Below are positions 6,740 through 12,101 of a DNA stretch of 33,967 nucleotides, piece after piece. The notes beneath the pieces were generated by a model that saw nothing but the letters and a program-made list of their open reading frames with translations, was not told the origin of the DNA and searched no databases. Numbering within the stretch: position 1 is the stretch's first letter; the number at the start of each line of letters is the position of its first letter. This DNA comes from a virus: positions 1-33,967 of IMG/VR virus record IMGVR_UViG_3300030118_004810. One strand, written 5' to 3'. The position numbers and the translations under genes were made by a program.

Positions 6740-6961
6740 TTAATATAAATTTACATAACTTCTAAATTTTGGCCTTTTACCTATTTTGTTTCTCATTTTT
6801 GACTTAGTCTTAATAGAAACAGGAGGTGGTACGCTACCAGATAGAGCATTTATGGCTGCATTTTTCATAGCATCTTTTTTCTGCTTATCTTTTTTTAATT
6901 TAGATTTAACATTATCTTTTAAATCTTTTTTTTCTTCTTTTGTTAAATAATGGTCTGGCAT
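6740..6961 (-). CDS. Small Lys-rich protein
   Basis: The 73-residue protein begins MPDHYLTKEEKKDLKDNVKS and has a Lys/Asp-rich helical N-terminal half. A SGSVPPPVSIKTK linker and a basic C-terminus follow (GKRPKFRSYVNLY). First gene of the small basic run; a TATCTTTG promoter box lies 16 bases upstream. Function unknown. Confidence 0.65.
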   Translation of the reverse strand: MPDHYLTKEEKKDLKDNVKSKLKKDKQKKDAMKNAAINALSGSVPPPVSIKTKSKMRNKIGKRPKFRSYVNLY

Positions 6962-6967
6962 AATTTT

Positions 6968-6985
6968 TTTGTTTTAACAAAGATA
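6968..6985 (-). promoter_or_regulatory. Leftward promoter box with overlapping inverted repeat
   Basis: The minus strand reads TATCTTTG at 6985-6978, a full TAnnTTTG match. TTTGTT-TT-AACAAA (plus strand, about 6968-6981) forms an inverted repeat over and just downstream of the box. A -33 element at the usual distance is not evident. It could drive the small basic gene run beginning at 6961. Confidence 0.45.
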
Positions 6986-6986
6986 A

Positions 6987-7412
6987 TTAAATTTCAATAT
7001 TCTTTTGTAGCCATCTAAACGCTTTGTTTACTAAACTGTTTTCTTTTTTCTCTTGTCTGGCTAAACAAACCTTGCATAATGAATCAGAAACAGTAATTCT
7101 TACAGAGTCTACTACTTGAGTTACAACTATCTTATAATCAACAACTACACTGTCACTGGTAATTAATTTTAAATTATTTAATTCGTAAATACTGTCAGTA
7201 TATTTCTTTTCTATTTTTTTAATATCTCTTTTTTTTCTCCATAAATCTTGCTCCAGCAAGATTTTTTGTTTTTTTTGTTTATTAACCTGTTGTATTGTTA
7301 CATCTGCTAAACTATCTACGTTAATTACATTAAAATTTTCTGGCTCAGGAAGAGATTCTGGCTGAGAACAGGATATTAAAATAAAAAACAATATATATTC
7401 AAACCTAATCAT
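6987..7412 (-). CDS. Putative outer-membrane spanin-like lipoprotein
   Basis: The start is placed at 7412. The upstream in-frame ATG at 7445 would put 11 extra residues before the signal sequence. From 7412 the protein begins MIRFEYILFFILISCSQPES, a lipoprotein signal with lipobox L-I-S-C. The mature 127-residue part has a Lys/Glu-rich coiled-coil segment (VNKQKKQKILLEQDLWRKKR), a beta-rich middle and a C-K-V-C motif. Its start overlaps the stop of the single-span coiled-coil gene at 7405-7620 by 8 bases. An overlapping inner-membrane coiled-coil gene plus lipoprotein gene is the hallmark of two-component spanins, which disrupt the outer membrane at lysis. It is unusually long and lies about 3 kb from the endolysin, so a different role is possible. 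Confidence 0.6.
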   Translation of the reverse strand: MIRFEYILFFILISCSQPESLPEPENFNVINVDSLADVTIQQVNKQKKQKILLEQDLWRKKRDIKKIEKKYTDSIYELNNLKLITSDSVVVDYKIVVTQVVDSVRITVSDSLCKVCLARQEKKENSLVNKAFRWLQKNIEI

Positions 7413-7620
7413 TGATTTCTTGTAGCGTTTGTATAAATTTATCATTTAACTTTTTATAATCACTTCTTAAAGTAATTACTTCTTCCTGTAATGCTTTTAT
7501 CTGATTTGTTAAAGTTGTTTTATTATCTATATATAAATATCCAATAGCAATTAAACAAAAGAAAAGTAATCCTGTTACAGGATTAGCAGCAAAGTCTTTA
7601 AAATCTATAGGTGATTTCAT
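7405..7620 (-). CDS. Putative inner-membrane spanin-like protein
   Basis: The 71-residue protein has a short N-terminal segment (MKSPIDFKDFAANPVT), one transmembrane helix at about 17-32 (GLLFFCLIAIGYLYI), and then a coiled coil to the C-terminus (heptads in NQIKALQEEVITLRSDYKKL). This N-in, C-out single-span topology with a periplasmic coiled coil is that of i-spanins. Its 3' end overlaps the lipoprotein gene by 8 bases (ATGATTAG on the minus strand). Start follows directly after the upstream gene's stop. Confidence 0.6.
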   Translation of the reverse strand: MKSPIDFKDFAANPVTGLLFFCLIAIGYLYIDNKTTLTNQIKALQEEVITLRSDYKKLNDKFIQTLQEIND

Positions 7621-7827
7621 TTATTCTGGTATTACTAAAATATAACCATGCTCTTCCATACTTGCCTCTACATATGCGTCATCATATGATATAAAGTCTC
7701 CACTATCTAACATATCTATCATAACTAAGCCATCTAATGTAAAAATATAATCTTCAACTTCTCTGTTAGGTAAGATATATTCGTTTAAATAATCAAAATA
7801 TTCTTGAGACCCTTTTATTATTTCCAT
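7621..7827 (-). CDS. Small acidic hypothetical protein
   Basis: The 68-residue protein begins MEIIKGSQEYFDYLNEYILP and is rich in Asp, Glu and Tyr (EVEDYIFTLDGLVMIDMLDS). It contrasts with the basic proteins downstream and ends in a hydrophobic YILVIPE. It abuts the inner-membrane spanin-like gene with no gap. A promoter box lies 13 bases upstream. No family recognised. Confidence 0.6.
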   Translation of the reverse strand: MEIIKGSQEYFDYLNEYILPNREVEDYIFTLDGLVMIDMLDSGDFISYDDAYVEASMEEHGYILVIPE

Positions 7828-7828
7828 T

Positions 7829-7848
7829 TTTGTATTTTTACAAAGATA
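7829..7848 (-). promoter_or_regulatory. Leftward promoter box with TTTGTA/TACAAA inverted repeat
   Basis: The minus strand reads TATCTTTG at 7848-7841 followed by an inverted repeat, TTTGTA-N4-TACAAA (7829-7844). The site lies in the 34-bp spacer between the divergent genes ending at 7827 (leftward) and starting at 7862 (rightward). It could therefore control either or both. Confidence 0.45.
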
Positions 7849-7861
7849 ATAATTAAATTAA

Positions 7862-8302
7862 ATGAAATATTCTCACGATTACCTTAAATACTGGAGGGTA
7901 ATACGCTATTGGGTAAAGGCAAAGTATGGTATTGGCACGCCTGATATTGACATGATCTTGTTTTTATACAGCGAAGATTACTTTAATAAAACTAAATTTA
8001 AAGAATTTGAAGAGCTTATGTCTTGGAATGAAAAAAGATTTGACAATTTGCTTAGGGATGGCTTTATTCAAGTATGGAGAAAAGGATATGGTAAACATAC
8101 TACCTTATATGAACTATCACACAAAGGAAAAACAATAGCCAGAAACATATATCGTAAATTAAATGGAGAAGAAATCTCTGAAACAGCTCACTTGAACCCT
8201 TTATTTCGTAAAGATGCGTCTTATACCGACAAACTTTACAGAAATTCTATAAAGGAAATGAATAAATTTATAAAACAACAACGATATCTCTCTCAGCAAT
8301 AA
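7862..8302 (+). CDS. Winged-helix-like DNA-binding protein
   Basis: The 146-residue protein has helices around WRVIRYWVKAKYGIGTPDID. A DMILFLYSEDYFNKTKFKEF segment with MSWNEKRFDNLLRDGFIQVW follows, then an aromatic wing-like hairpin (RKGYGKHTTLYELSHKGKTI). This helix-helix-wing order, with the ...YxLSxKGKxI ending, is typical of MarR/PadR-like winged helices. The tail NPLFRKDASYTDKLYRNSIK is seen in related hypothetical phage proteins. It is the only rightward gene inside the leftward late region and its end overlaps groES by 35 bases. A regulatory role is inferred. Confidence 0.65.
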   Translation: MKYSHDYLKYWRVIRYWVKAKYGIGTPDIDMILFLYSEDYFNKTKFKEFEELMSWNEKRFDNLLRDGFIQVWRKGYGKHTTLYELSHKGKTIARNIYRKLNGEEISETAHLNPLFRKDASYTDKLYRNSIKEMNKFIKQQRYLSQQ

Positions 8303-8525
8303 CAGTATAAGTAGTATTATTGAGCATAAGGCTAAAGCCAGCAGACTTATCAAAATATATAAGGTCTTCTGATTTAATATTCTGGACATCTGTTCCTGGT
8401 TGTATTACTTTTGCTTTCTTATATCTAAACTCATCTACATCAGAAGCTGTTAATAATAGACCTGAATCCGTTTTAACCTCTTCTTCTATAGGTTGTATTA
8501 TAACATTTTTACCTATTGCTATCAT
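8268..8525 (-). CDS. groES: Co-chaperonin GroES
   Basis: The 85-residue protein shows the GroES layout. It has an N-terminal strand (MIAIGKNVIIQPIEEE) and a mobile loop (VKTDSGLLLTASDVDEF) whose G-L-L-L-T corresponds to the GroEL-binding G-I-V-L-T. A-K-V-I-Q-P-G-T, D-L-I-Y-F-D-K and the terminal strand YTVIAERDIVVVL follow. It is somewhat shorter than the usual 95-100 residues, the deficit lying in the central strands. It directly follows groEL, sharing one base, so the two form one operon with the order groEL-groES, reversed from most bacteria. It caps the chaperonin ring. Confidence 0.92.
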   Translation of the reverse strand: MIAIGKNVIIQPIEEEVKTDSGLLLTASDVDEFRYKKAKVIQPGTDVQNIKSEDLIYFDKSAGFSLMLNNTTYTVIAERDIVVVL

Positions 8526-10141
8526 TATCCTCTTTTATTAGTTACTATAGCGTTTGTACTGAGTATTGTTGTAGAAACACTAACTGCATTTATTAATGCG
8601 TTCTTAGTTACTTTAAGTGGGTCTATAACACCCATCTTAAACATATCTCCAAACTTTTCATTTTTTAAATCGTACCCAATATTGTGAGGTTTATCAAATA
8701 TATGATTTATTATTGAATCATATTCTTTACCTCCATTATCTAATATTTGTTTAAGTGGAGCTAATAATGCAGACCTTAAAATTAATAAAGCTACTTCCAT
8801 GTTATCGTCTTTACTTTTATATTTGTTTAGCATTATTCCTGCACGCAATAAAGACACTCCTCCTCCGGCTACAATTCCTTCTTCAAGTGCTGACCTGACA
8901 GCACAGACCGAGTCATCAACTCGGTCAAATTTTTCTTTTTGTTCTACATCGCTATATCCTCCAACATATATACAGCCTATTGATCCCGCCAAACTCGCTA
9001 TTCTTTCATTAATAAACTTCTTGTCTACGTTTTTTTCTACCGACTCTCTGGCTTCTACTAATTCATCTATTCTTTTTTGTAATTCATCTGATACTGTATT
9101 TTCTTTTAAAATTATTGTATTGTCTCTTGATGCAATAATTTTATCAGCATGACCTAAGTGTTCAGGTCTAATCAAACTTAAATCATCACCAGTCTTCTCA
9201 CTAAAGTATTTTGCTCCGACAGCCAAAGCTATGTCTTGCATTAACTCCTGAGTCTTATACCCAAATGATGGTGGGGCTATATTACAAAACTTTAGTCCAT
9301 TACGAACTACGTTAGCTGCAAGTGTATTTATTACATTCACAGAACATGGTGCAATAATCAATAGTTTTTCTCCGTTGTTAATTATTGGTTTTAATACATT
9401 TTCTATTTGTAATATATTATTTATCTCTCCATCACAAACTAATATCTTTACATCTTCAAGTATACACTCATCCTTTTTGTGGTCATTAATAAATAAATGA
9501 GTTGAATAACCTCTATCAACTTTTATTCCATTTGTAACCTCAGCATATGTTTCTGATGACTTAGACCTTTCTACTGTAACAATACCGTTGATACCAACCT
9601 TGTCATAAGCATCAGCTATGATTCCACCAATCTCGCTGTCATTGTTTGCAGATATGCAGGCTACATCTAACAACCTACCCTTAGTTACTTTTCTTGAATT
9701 TTTTTCTAATGATGATATTATGTCTTTACAAACTTTATTTATATTTCTTATAATCTCAGTTGTATTGTGTTCTGGTTTTATAAACTCTTGTCCTGCTTTT
9801 ACAATAGCTTCAGTTAATACAATAGCAGTAGTTGTCCCATCACCTGCTGTGTTAGCAGTTCTGTCTGCTGCTTCTTTCATCATTTGAACAGCGAGATTCT
9901 CAATTGGATCATCCAACATAATAGCTCGGGCTACAGTTACTCCGTCTTTTGTTATTGTCATTCCTGAAGTATGATTAGATGATTCTAACAATACCGTTTT
10001 ACCTAATGGCCCTAATGTGCTCTTTACTGTTTTTGCAATGGCTGTAATTCCTGAGATTAACTTAGACCTACCCTCATCATCAAAGCTCAAAGACTTTGCA
10101 GTATAGGACGTAGTAGGATTAATGAATTGTGGGTTTGACAT
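8525..10141 (-). CDS. groEL: Chaperonin GroEL
   Basis: The 538-residue protein aligns over its full length with group I chaperonins. Nucleotide-site motifs are present: T42-L-G-P, K65-D-G-V and G100-D-G-T-T-T. The aspartate equivalent to E. coli D398 appears in RVDDSVCAVR (about D410), followed by EEGIVAGGGVSLLRA. The ATPase therefore looks intact. There is a 12-residue N-terminal extension, and the C-terminus lacks the Gly-Gly-Met tail of bacterial GroEL. The apical domain is clearly diverged. It should form a folding chamber with the adjacent GroES, presumably for virion or replication proteins. A TATATTTG box lies 25 bases upstream. A phage-encoded GroEL/GroES pair is uncommon. Confidence 0.97.
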   Translation of the reverse strand: MSNPQFINPTTSYTAKSLSFDDEGRSKLISGITAIAKTVKSTLGPLGKTVLLESSNHTSGMTITKDGVTVARAIMLDDPIENLAVQMMKEAADRTANTAGDGTTTAIVLTEAIVKAGQEFIKPEHNTTEIIRNINKVCKDIISSLEKNSRKVTKGRLLDVACISANNDSEIGGIIADAYDKVGINGIVTVERSKSSETYAEVTNGIKVDRGYSTHLFINDHKKDECILEDVKILVCDGEINNILQIENVLKPIINNGEKLLIIAPCSVNVINTLAANVVRNGLKFCNIAPPSFGYKTQELMQDIALAVGAKYFSEKTGDDLSLIRPEHLGHADKIIASRDNTIILKENTVSDELQKRIDELVEARESVEKNVDKKFINERIASLAGSIGCIYVGGYSDVEQKEKFDRVDDSVCAVRSALEEGIVAGGGVSLLRAGIMLNKYKSKDDNMEVALLILRSALLAPLKQILDNGGKEYDSIINHIFDKPHNIGYDLKNEKFGDMFKMGVIDPLKVTKNALINAVSVSTTILSTNAIVTNKRG

Positions 10142-10166
10142 AGTATTTAATTTAATTAGATTAATG

Positions 10167-10174
10167 CAAATATA
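10167..10174 (-). promoter_or_regulatory. groEL promoter, -7 box TATATTTG
   Basis: The minus strand reads TATATTTG, an exact TAnnTTTG match, leaving a leader of roughly 20 bases before the groEL start. A TTTG exists 13 bases upstream (10191-10188), closer than the usual 19-20, so the -33 element is weak. An inverted copy of the CGACATA repeat (10197-10203) lies just upstream and could be an operator. Confidence 0.5.
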
Positions 10175-10295
10175 TAAAAATTAATAACAAATATTATATG
10201 TCGTCTTTCCAAATTAAGTAGGTCAAAATCAAAACAGAGGAAACTTTTGAAATACTTTTTTATATATTTTTTTTTATACTATACTAACTTAAATA

Positions 10296-10421
10296 CGACA
10301 TAAAAATATAAATAATAATATAATATATTAATAATCAATAAGTTAAGTTAAGTTATCTAAAGTTTTGAAGCCGTCATAAAAGCGACATAAAAGCGGAATA
10401 AAGCGACATAAACACGACATA
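10296..10421. repeat. CGACATA iteron array, about 11-bp phased
   Basis: CGACATA occurs at 10296, 10383, 10404 and 10415, with one-base or two-base variants CGTCATA at 10372 and CGGAATA at 10394. The five copies from 10372 are spaced 11, 11, 10 and 11 bp, so all face one side of the helix. A further inverted copy is at 10197-10203. The array lies in the 344-bp gap between groEL and the gene ending at 10486, which is otherwise AT-rich and holds a tandem AAGTT stretch near 10340-10355. Such phased arrays bind cooperative initiators or repressors. Origin or operator use is inferred. Confidence 0.65.
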
Positions 10422-10452
10422 TACAAAAGAAAAGAGGACCATACAGTCCTCT
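10421..10452 (-). terminator. Intrinsic terminator, leftward
   Basis: On the minus strand, AGAGGAC-TGTATG-GTCCTCT (10452-10433) forms a 7-bp perfect stem with a 6-base loop, immediately followed by TTTCTTTTGT. It lies 34 bases beyond the stop of the 79-residue gene and should end that transcript before groEL. Confidence 0.75.
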
Positions 10453-10485
10453 CTCCACTACTAATCAAACTAACAACGGGAAGTT

Positions 10486-10725
10486 TTAAAATTCGTAGAT
10501 ATCTTTATCACCATCCATACGCATCTTAGCTCTTTCAATTCCATCAGCGATACAATCAATCTTATATTGCTTTTTCATTTGCTGTCTATATAGAGCTGCT
10601 GTTTCAATTCCAGACTTACCCATAAAATCAGGACGACCATTTATTAGTCTACCGTCTTTTATATACAGTCCGTCTACGTTATCAGAGATAGTGCTTGCCG
10701 GTGAGATTCTTTTATCGTATGCCAT
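10486..10725 (-). CDS. Small hypothetical protein near the control region
   Basis: The 79-residue protein begins MAYDKRISPASTISDNVDGL. It contains YIKDGRLINGRPDFMGKSGI, then helical Lys/Arg/Asp-rich sequence (YRQQMKKQYKIDCIADGIER). It is a single-gene transcription unit. A TATCTTTA box is upstream at 10746-10739 (one base from the TAnnTTTG consensus), and a terminator is downstream. Its position between the two control regions suggests a regulatory or replication role, but no domain is recognised. Confidence 0.6.
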   Translation of the reverse strand: MAYDKRISPASTISDNVDGLYIKDGRLINGRPDFMGKSGIETAALYRQQMKKQYKIDCIADGIERAKMRMDGDKDIYEF

Positions 10726-10746
10726 GATCTTTTTTTTGTAAAGATA

Positions 10747-11090
10747 ATAAAAATATATTAGATAATTAGGGGTTGAGGGTACTACCCCGTTATACGCACT
10801 GCGACTGCGTTAGAAAAACGACATTTTTTGTTGGGGGGGGTTGCTGATTTTGTTTTTTTCTGCTGATTGTTTTGGCTTTTGCTTTTTGGTCTGTTCGTTT
10901 GGCTTTTGGTGTTGCTGGTGTCCGTTGCTGGTGGTGTTGTTGCTGTCCCTTTGTCCCTTTCTCCTGACGCTTTGCCGACCTTCCCCCAGTTCACGCAGTT
11001 GGTTGCTTACCTTCCCTCTGCGAGTAGCCACAGACCGAACACGAACGAACGCAAACAAAACCGACCGACAAACACCAGTATAAAATATTG
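10747..11090. other. Compositionally anomalous G/T-rich noncoding island
   Basis: This stretch is far more G+C-rich than the rest. It is strongly strand-biased: 10828-10945 is almost only G and T on the plus strand, including eight consecutive G at 10833-10840. By contrast 11030-11080 is almost only A and C. Short repeats (TTGCTG, GGCTTTTG, ACTGCG, CGAAC) pervade it. Frames on both strands exist but none has an ATG start with protein-like composition. It lies in the divergent control region beside DnaA-box-like repeats. It may be part of an origin, a packaging site, a structured RNA, or foreign/assembly-derived DNA. Confidence 0.6.
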
Positions 11091-11102
11091 ATTTTCAGAG
11101 AG

Positions 11103-11180
11103 TTATTAACAATGATATATAAATTTATCAACAATTAAAGTTTTTTATTAATTATGTTTGTTTTATTCATTTTTTTTATT
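11103..11180. other. Candidate replication origin: DnaA-box-like repeats plus AT tract
   Basis: TTATTAACAAT (11103-11113) and TTATCAACAAT (11125-11135) are direct repeats differing at one base and starting 22 bp apart, two helical turns. Each resembles the DnaA box TTATCCACA, the second with one mismatch. They are followed by a T/A-only-like tract to 11180 that could melt easily. The phage encodes a stand-alone DnaA domain IV protein at 17128-17427 that could bind here. The origin call is inferred. Confidence 0.45.
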
Positions 11181-11187
11181 ATCTTTG
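11157..11187 (+). promoter_or_regulatory. Main rightward (early) promoter
   Basis: TTTG at 11157-11160, 19 bases, then TATCTTTG at 11180-11187. This is the complete Bacteroidota -33/-7 pair with ideal spacing. It lies upstream of the first gene of the long rightward block. Confidence 0.8.
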
Positions 11188-11214
11188 TACAAAGTTTATA
11201 GACAAGCTATGAAC
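11183..11214 (+). promoter_or_regulatory. Operator-like palindrome and leader hairpin
   Basis: CTTTGTACAAAG (11183-11194) is a perfect 12-bp palindrome covering the end of the -7 box and the likely transcription start. Directly after it, GTTTATAG-ACAAG-CTATGAAC (11194-11214) forms an 8-bp stem with one G-U pair at the 5' end of the transcript. Repressor binding and transcript stabilisation are plausible. Confidence 0.5.
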
Positions 11215-11234
11215 ATAACTAAACAGACAAACAA

Positions 11235-11642
11235 ATGACAAAAAGAATCCTATCACTTGCAGAAGCTGATGCAAAACAAACTATAAAAGAGTCAAGCTTC
11301 TGGACAGAAAAAGATTTAAATAAATTAACTCAATGGAACTCAGAGGAATTAACACGAATTAAAAACGCACTTTTGCGAGGTCGTTTTTATTGTGGTGTTG
11401 ATAGTGTCAGTAAATCAGGAATGAGCAGAAAAATCCGATTAGCTTATATTTATAAAAACAAATTAAGAAAAATAACAGACCCATATATTTTAAAACTTGC
11501 AGGATGTGATAAGAATGGAAGAATTTCAGGATGTGGGATGGATATGCTATTTAAAGCTCAATACAACTTATTTCAAAATTTGCATAGAAGCTACAAAGAG
11601 GCACACTATCAAAAACGAATGCCCTCTTATAATAATTTATAG
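11235..11642 (+). CDS. Conserved phage hypothetical protein, GCGMDM type
   Basis: The 135-residue protein is the first gene of the rightward operon. It contains FYCGVDSVSKSGMSRKIRLA, then a beta region, and later GRISGCGMDMLFKAQYNLF with a basic C-terminus. The S-x-S-G-M-S-R...G-x-x-x-G-C-G-M-D-M pattern recurs in uncharacterised phage and mobile-element proteins. The leader is ACAAACAAATGA with no Shine-Dalgarno. The stop codon is immediately followed by a hammerhead ribozyme, so its mRNA should be cut right after the coding region. Function unknown. Confidence 0.75.
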   Translation: MTKRILSLAEADAKQTIKESSFWTEKDLNKLTQWNSEELTRIKNALLRGRFYCGVDSVSKSGMSRKIRLAYIYKNKLRKITDPYILKLAGCDKNGRISGCGMDMLFKAQYNLFQNLHRSYKEAHYQKRMPSYNNL

Positions 11643-11699
11643 ACATTCTGAAGAGCCTTCAGGAGGCGAAACAAGAGCAAATTTGCTCTTGTCAATGTC
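11642..11699 (+). ncRNA. Hammerhead ribozyme, type I topology
   Basis: All core positions fit the hammerhead. Stem I is GACATT (11642-11647) with AATGTC (11694-11699). The core strand CTGAAGA (11648-11654) matches CUGANGA. Stem II is GCC (11655-11657) with GGC (11665-11667) and a 7-base loop, its first pair being the preferred G-C. GAAA (11668-11671) supplies G12 A13 A14 A15.1. Stem III is CAAGAGC (11672-11678) with GCTCTTG (11685-11691) and loop AAATTT. U16.1 at 11692 pairs with A15.1, and C17 at 11693 is the cleavage site. Cleavage after 11693 would separate the first gene from the second. A small hairpin GGGA-ATAG-TCCC follows (11700-11711). The ends are in stem I, hence type I. Position 7 is A rather than U, which is tolerated. 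Confidence 0.92.
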
Positions 11700-11730
11700 G
11701 GGAATAGTCCCTTAATTAACATACTAACAA

Positions 11731-12012
11731 ATGAAAAATTTAAAATTAAATCAGAATACTAACTCTTTGTTGTACGAACAACAACAGAAAGAATTGCAAT
11801 TAAATCTTTGGAAAACGATACCAATGCAAACAATGCTAACTATTTGGGAAGAGGTAGGAATAATGCCTAATGAACAATGCAAAATAGTTATAGCAACTGC
11901 TCCTGAATGGGTGGAACTTGTCCTTAAAAATGATTATTCAGTTTTTGATGTAGTACACGACTTTACAAACTTAGCGAAGGAAGAACCATTTTTTGTCCCT
12001 CGTATTCTCTAA
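11731..12012 (+). CDS. Small hypothetical protein
   Basis: The 93-residue protein begins MKNLKLNQNTNSLLYEQQQK. It has an amphipathic segment (LWKTIPMQTMLTIWEEVGIM) and ends in PFFVPRIL. The start lies 37 bases after the predicted ribozyme cut, in an A-rich leader (CTAACAAATGA). No family is recognised. It is followed by a hairpin with a short U tract. Confidence 0.6.
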   Translation: MKNLKLNQNTNSLLYEQQQKELQLNLWKTIPMQTMLTIWEEVGIMPNEQCKIVIATAPEWVELVLKNDYSVFDVVHDFTNLAKEEPFFVPRIL

Positions 12013-12034
12013 TTTGTTTGTTTGTTTACGATTG

Positions 12035-12060
12035 CCTCACTATGCGAATAGTGGGGTTTT
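12035..12060 (+). terminator. Hairpin with U tract, possible leaky terminator or switch
   Basis: CCTCACTA (12035-12042) pairs with TAGTGGGG (12049-12056) around TGCGAA, 8 bp with one G-U, followed by TTTT. GAATAG (12046-12051) inside it can instead pair with CTATTC at 12072-12077, and GAGG with CCTC at 12068-12081. The terminator could therefore be disrupted by an alternative fold. Confidence 0.5.
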
Positions 12061-12101
12061 CGTAGTAGAGGGCTATTCCTCGCAAAATTAAAAGCAAACA
12101 A

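Noticed and set aside
8906-8926. Perfect 8-bp inverted repeat GACCGAGT/ACTCGGTC.
   Set aside because: It lies within the conserved groEL coding sequence around the catalytic aspartate (RVDDSV), has no U tract, and is best explained by codon choice.
10927-10934. GCTGGTGG, identical to the E. coli Chi sequence.
   Set aside because: A single match in a G/T-only tract is expected from composition, and E. coli Chi is not known to work in Bacteroidota.
10782-11091. Several open frames on both strands of the G/T-rich island.
   Set aside because: The leftward frames start only at GTG or TTG, and the sequences are low-complexity products of the skewed composition with no domain-like pattern. Frames on opposite strands are open equally well, as expected from composition.
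11497-11715. Frame running from the first early gene through the ribozyme.
   Set aside because: It overlaps the better-supported 135-residue gene in another frame, and its 3' part is the ribozyme structure, not protein-like sequence.
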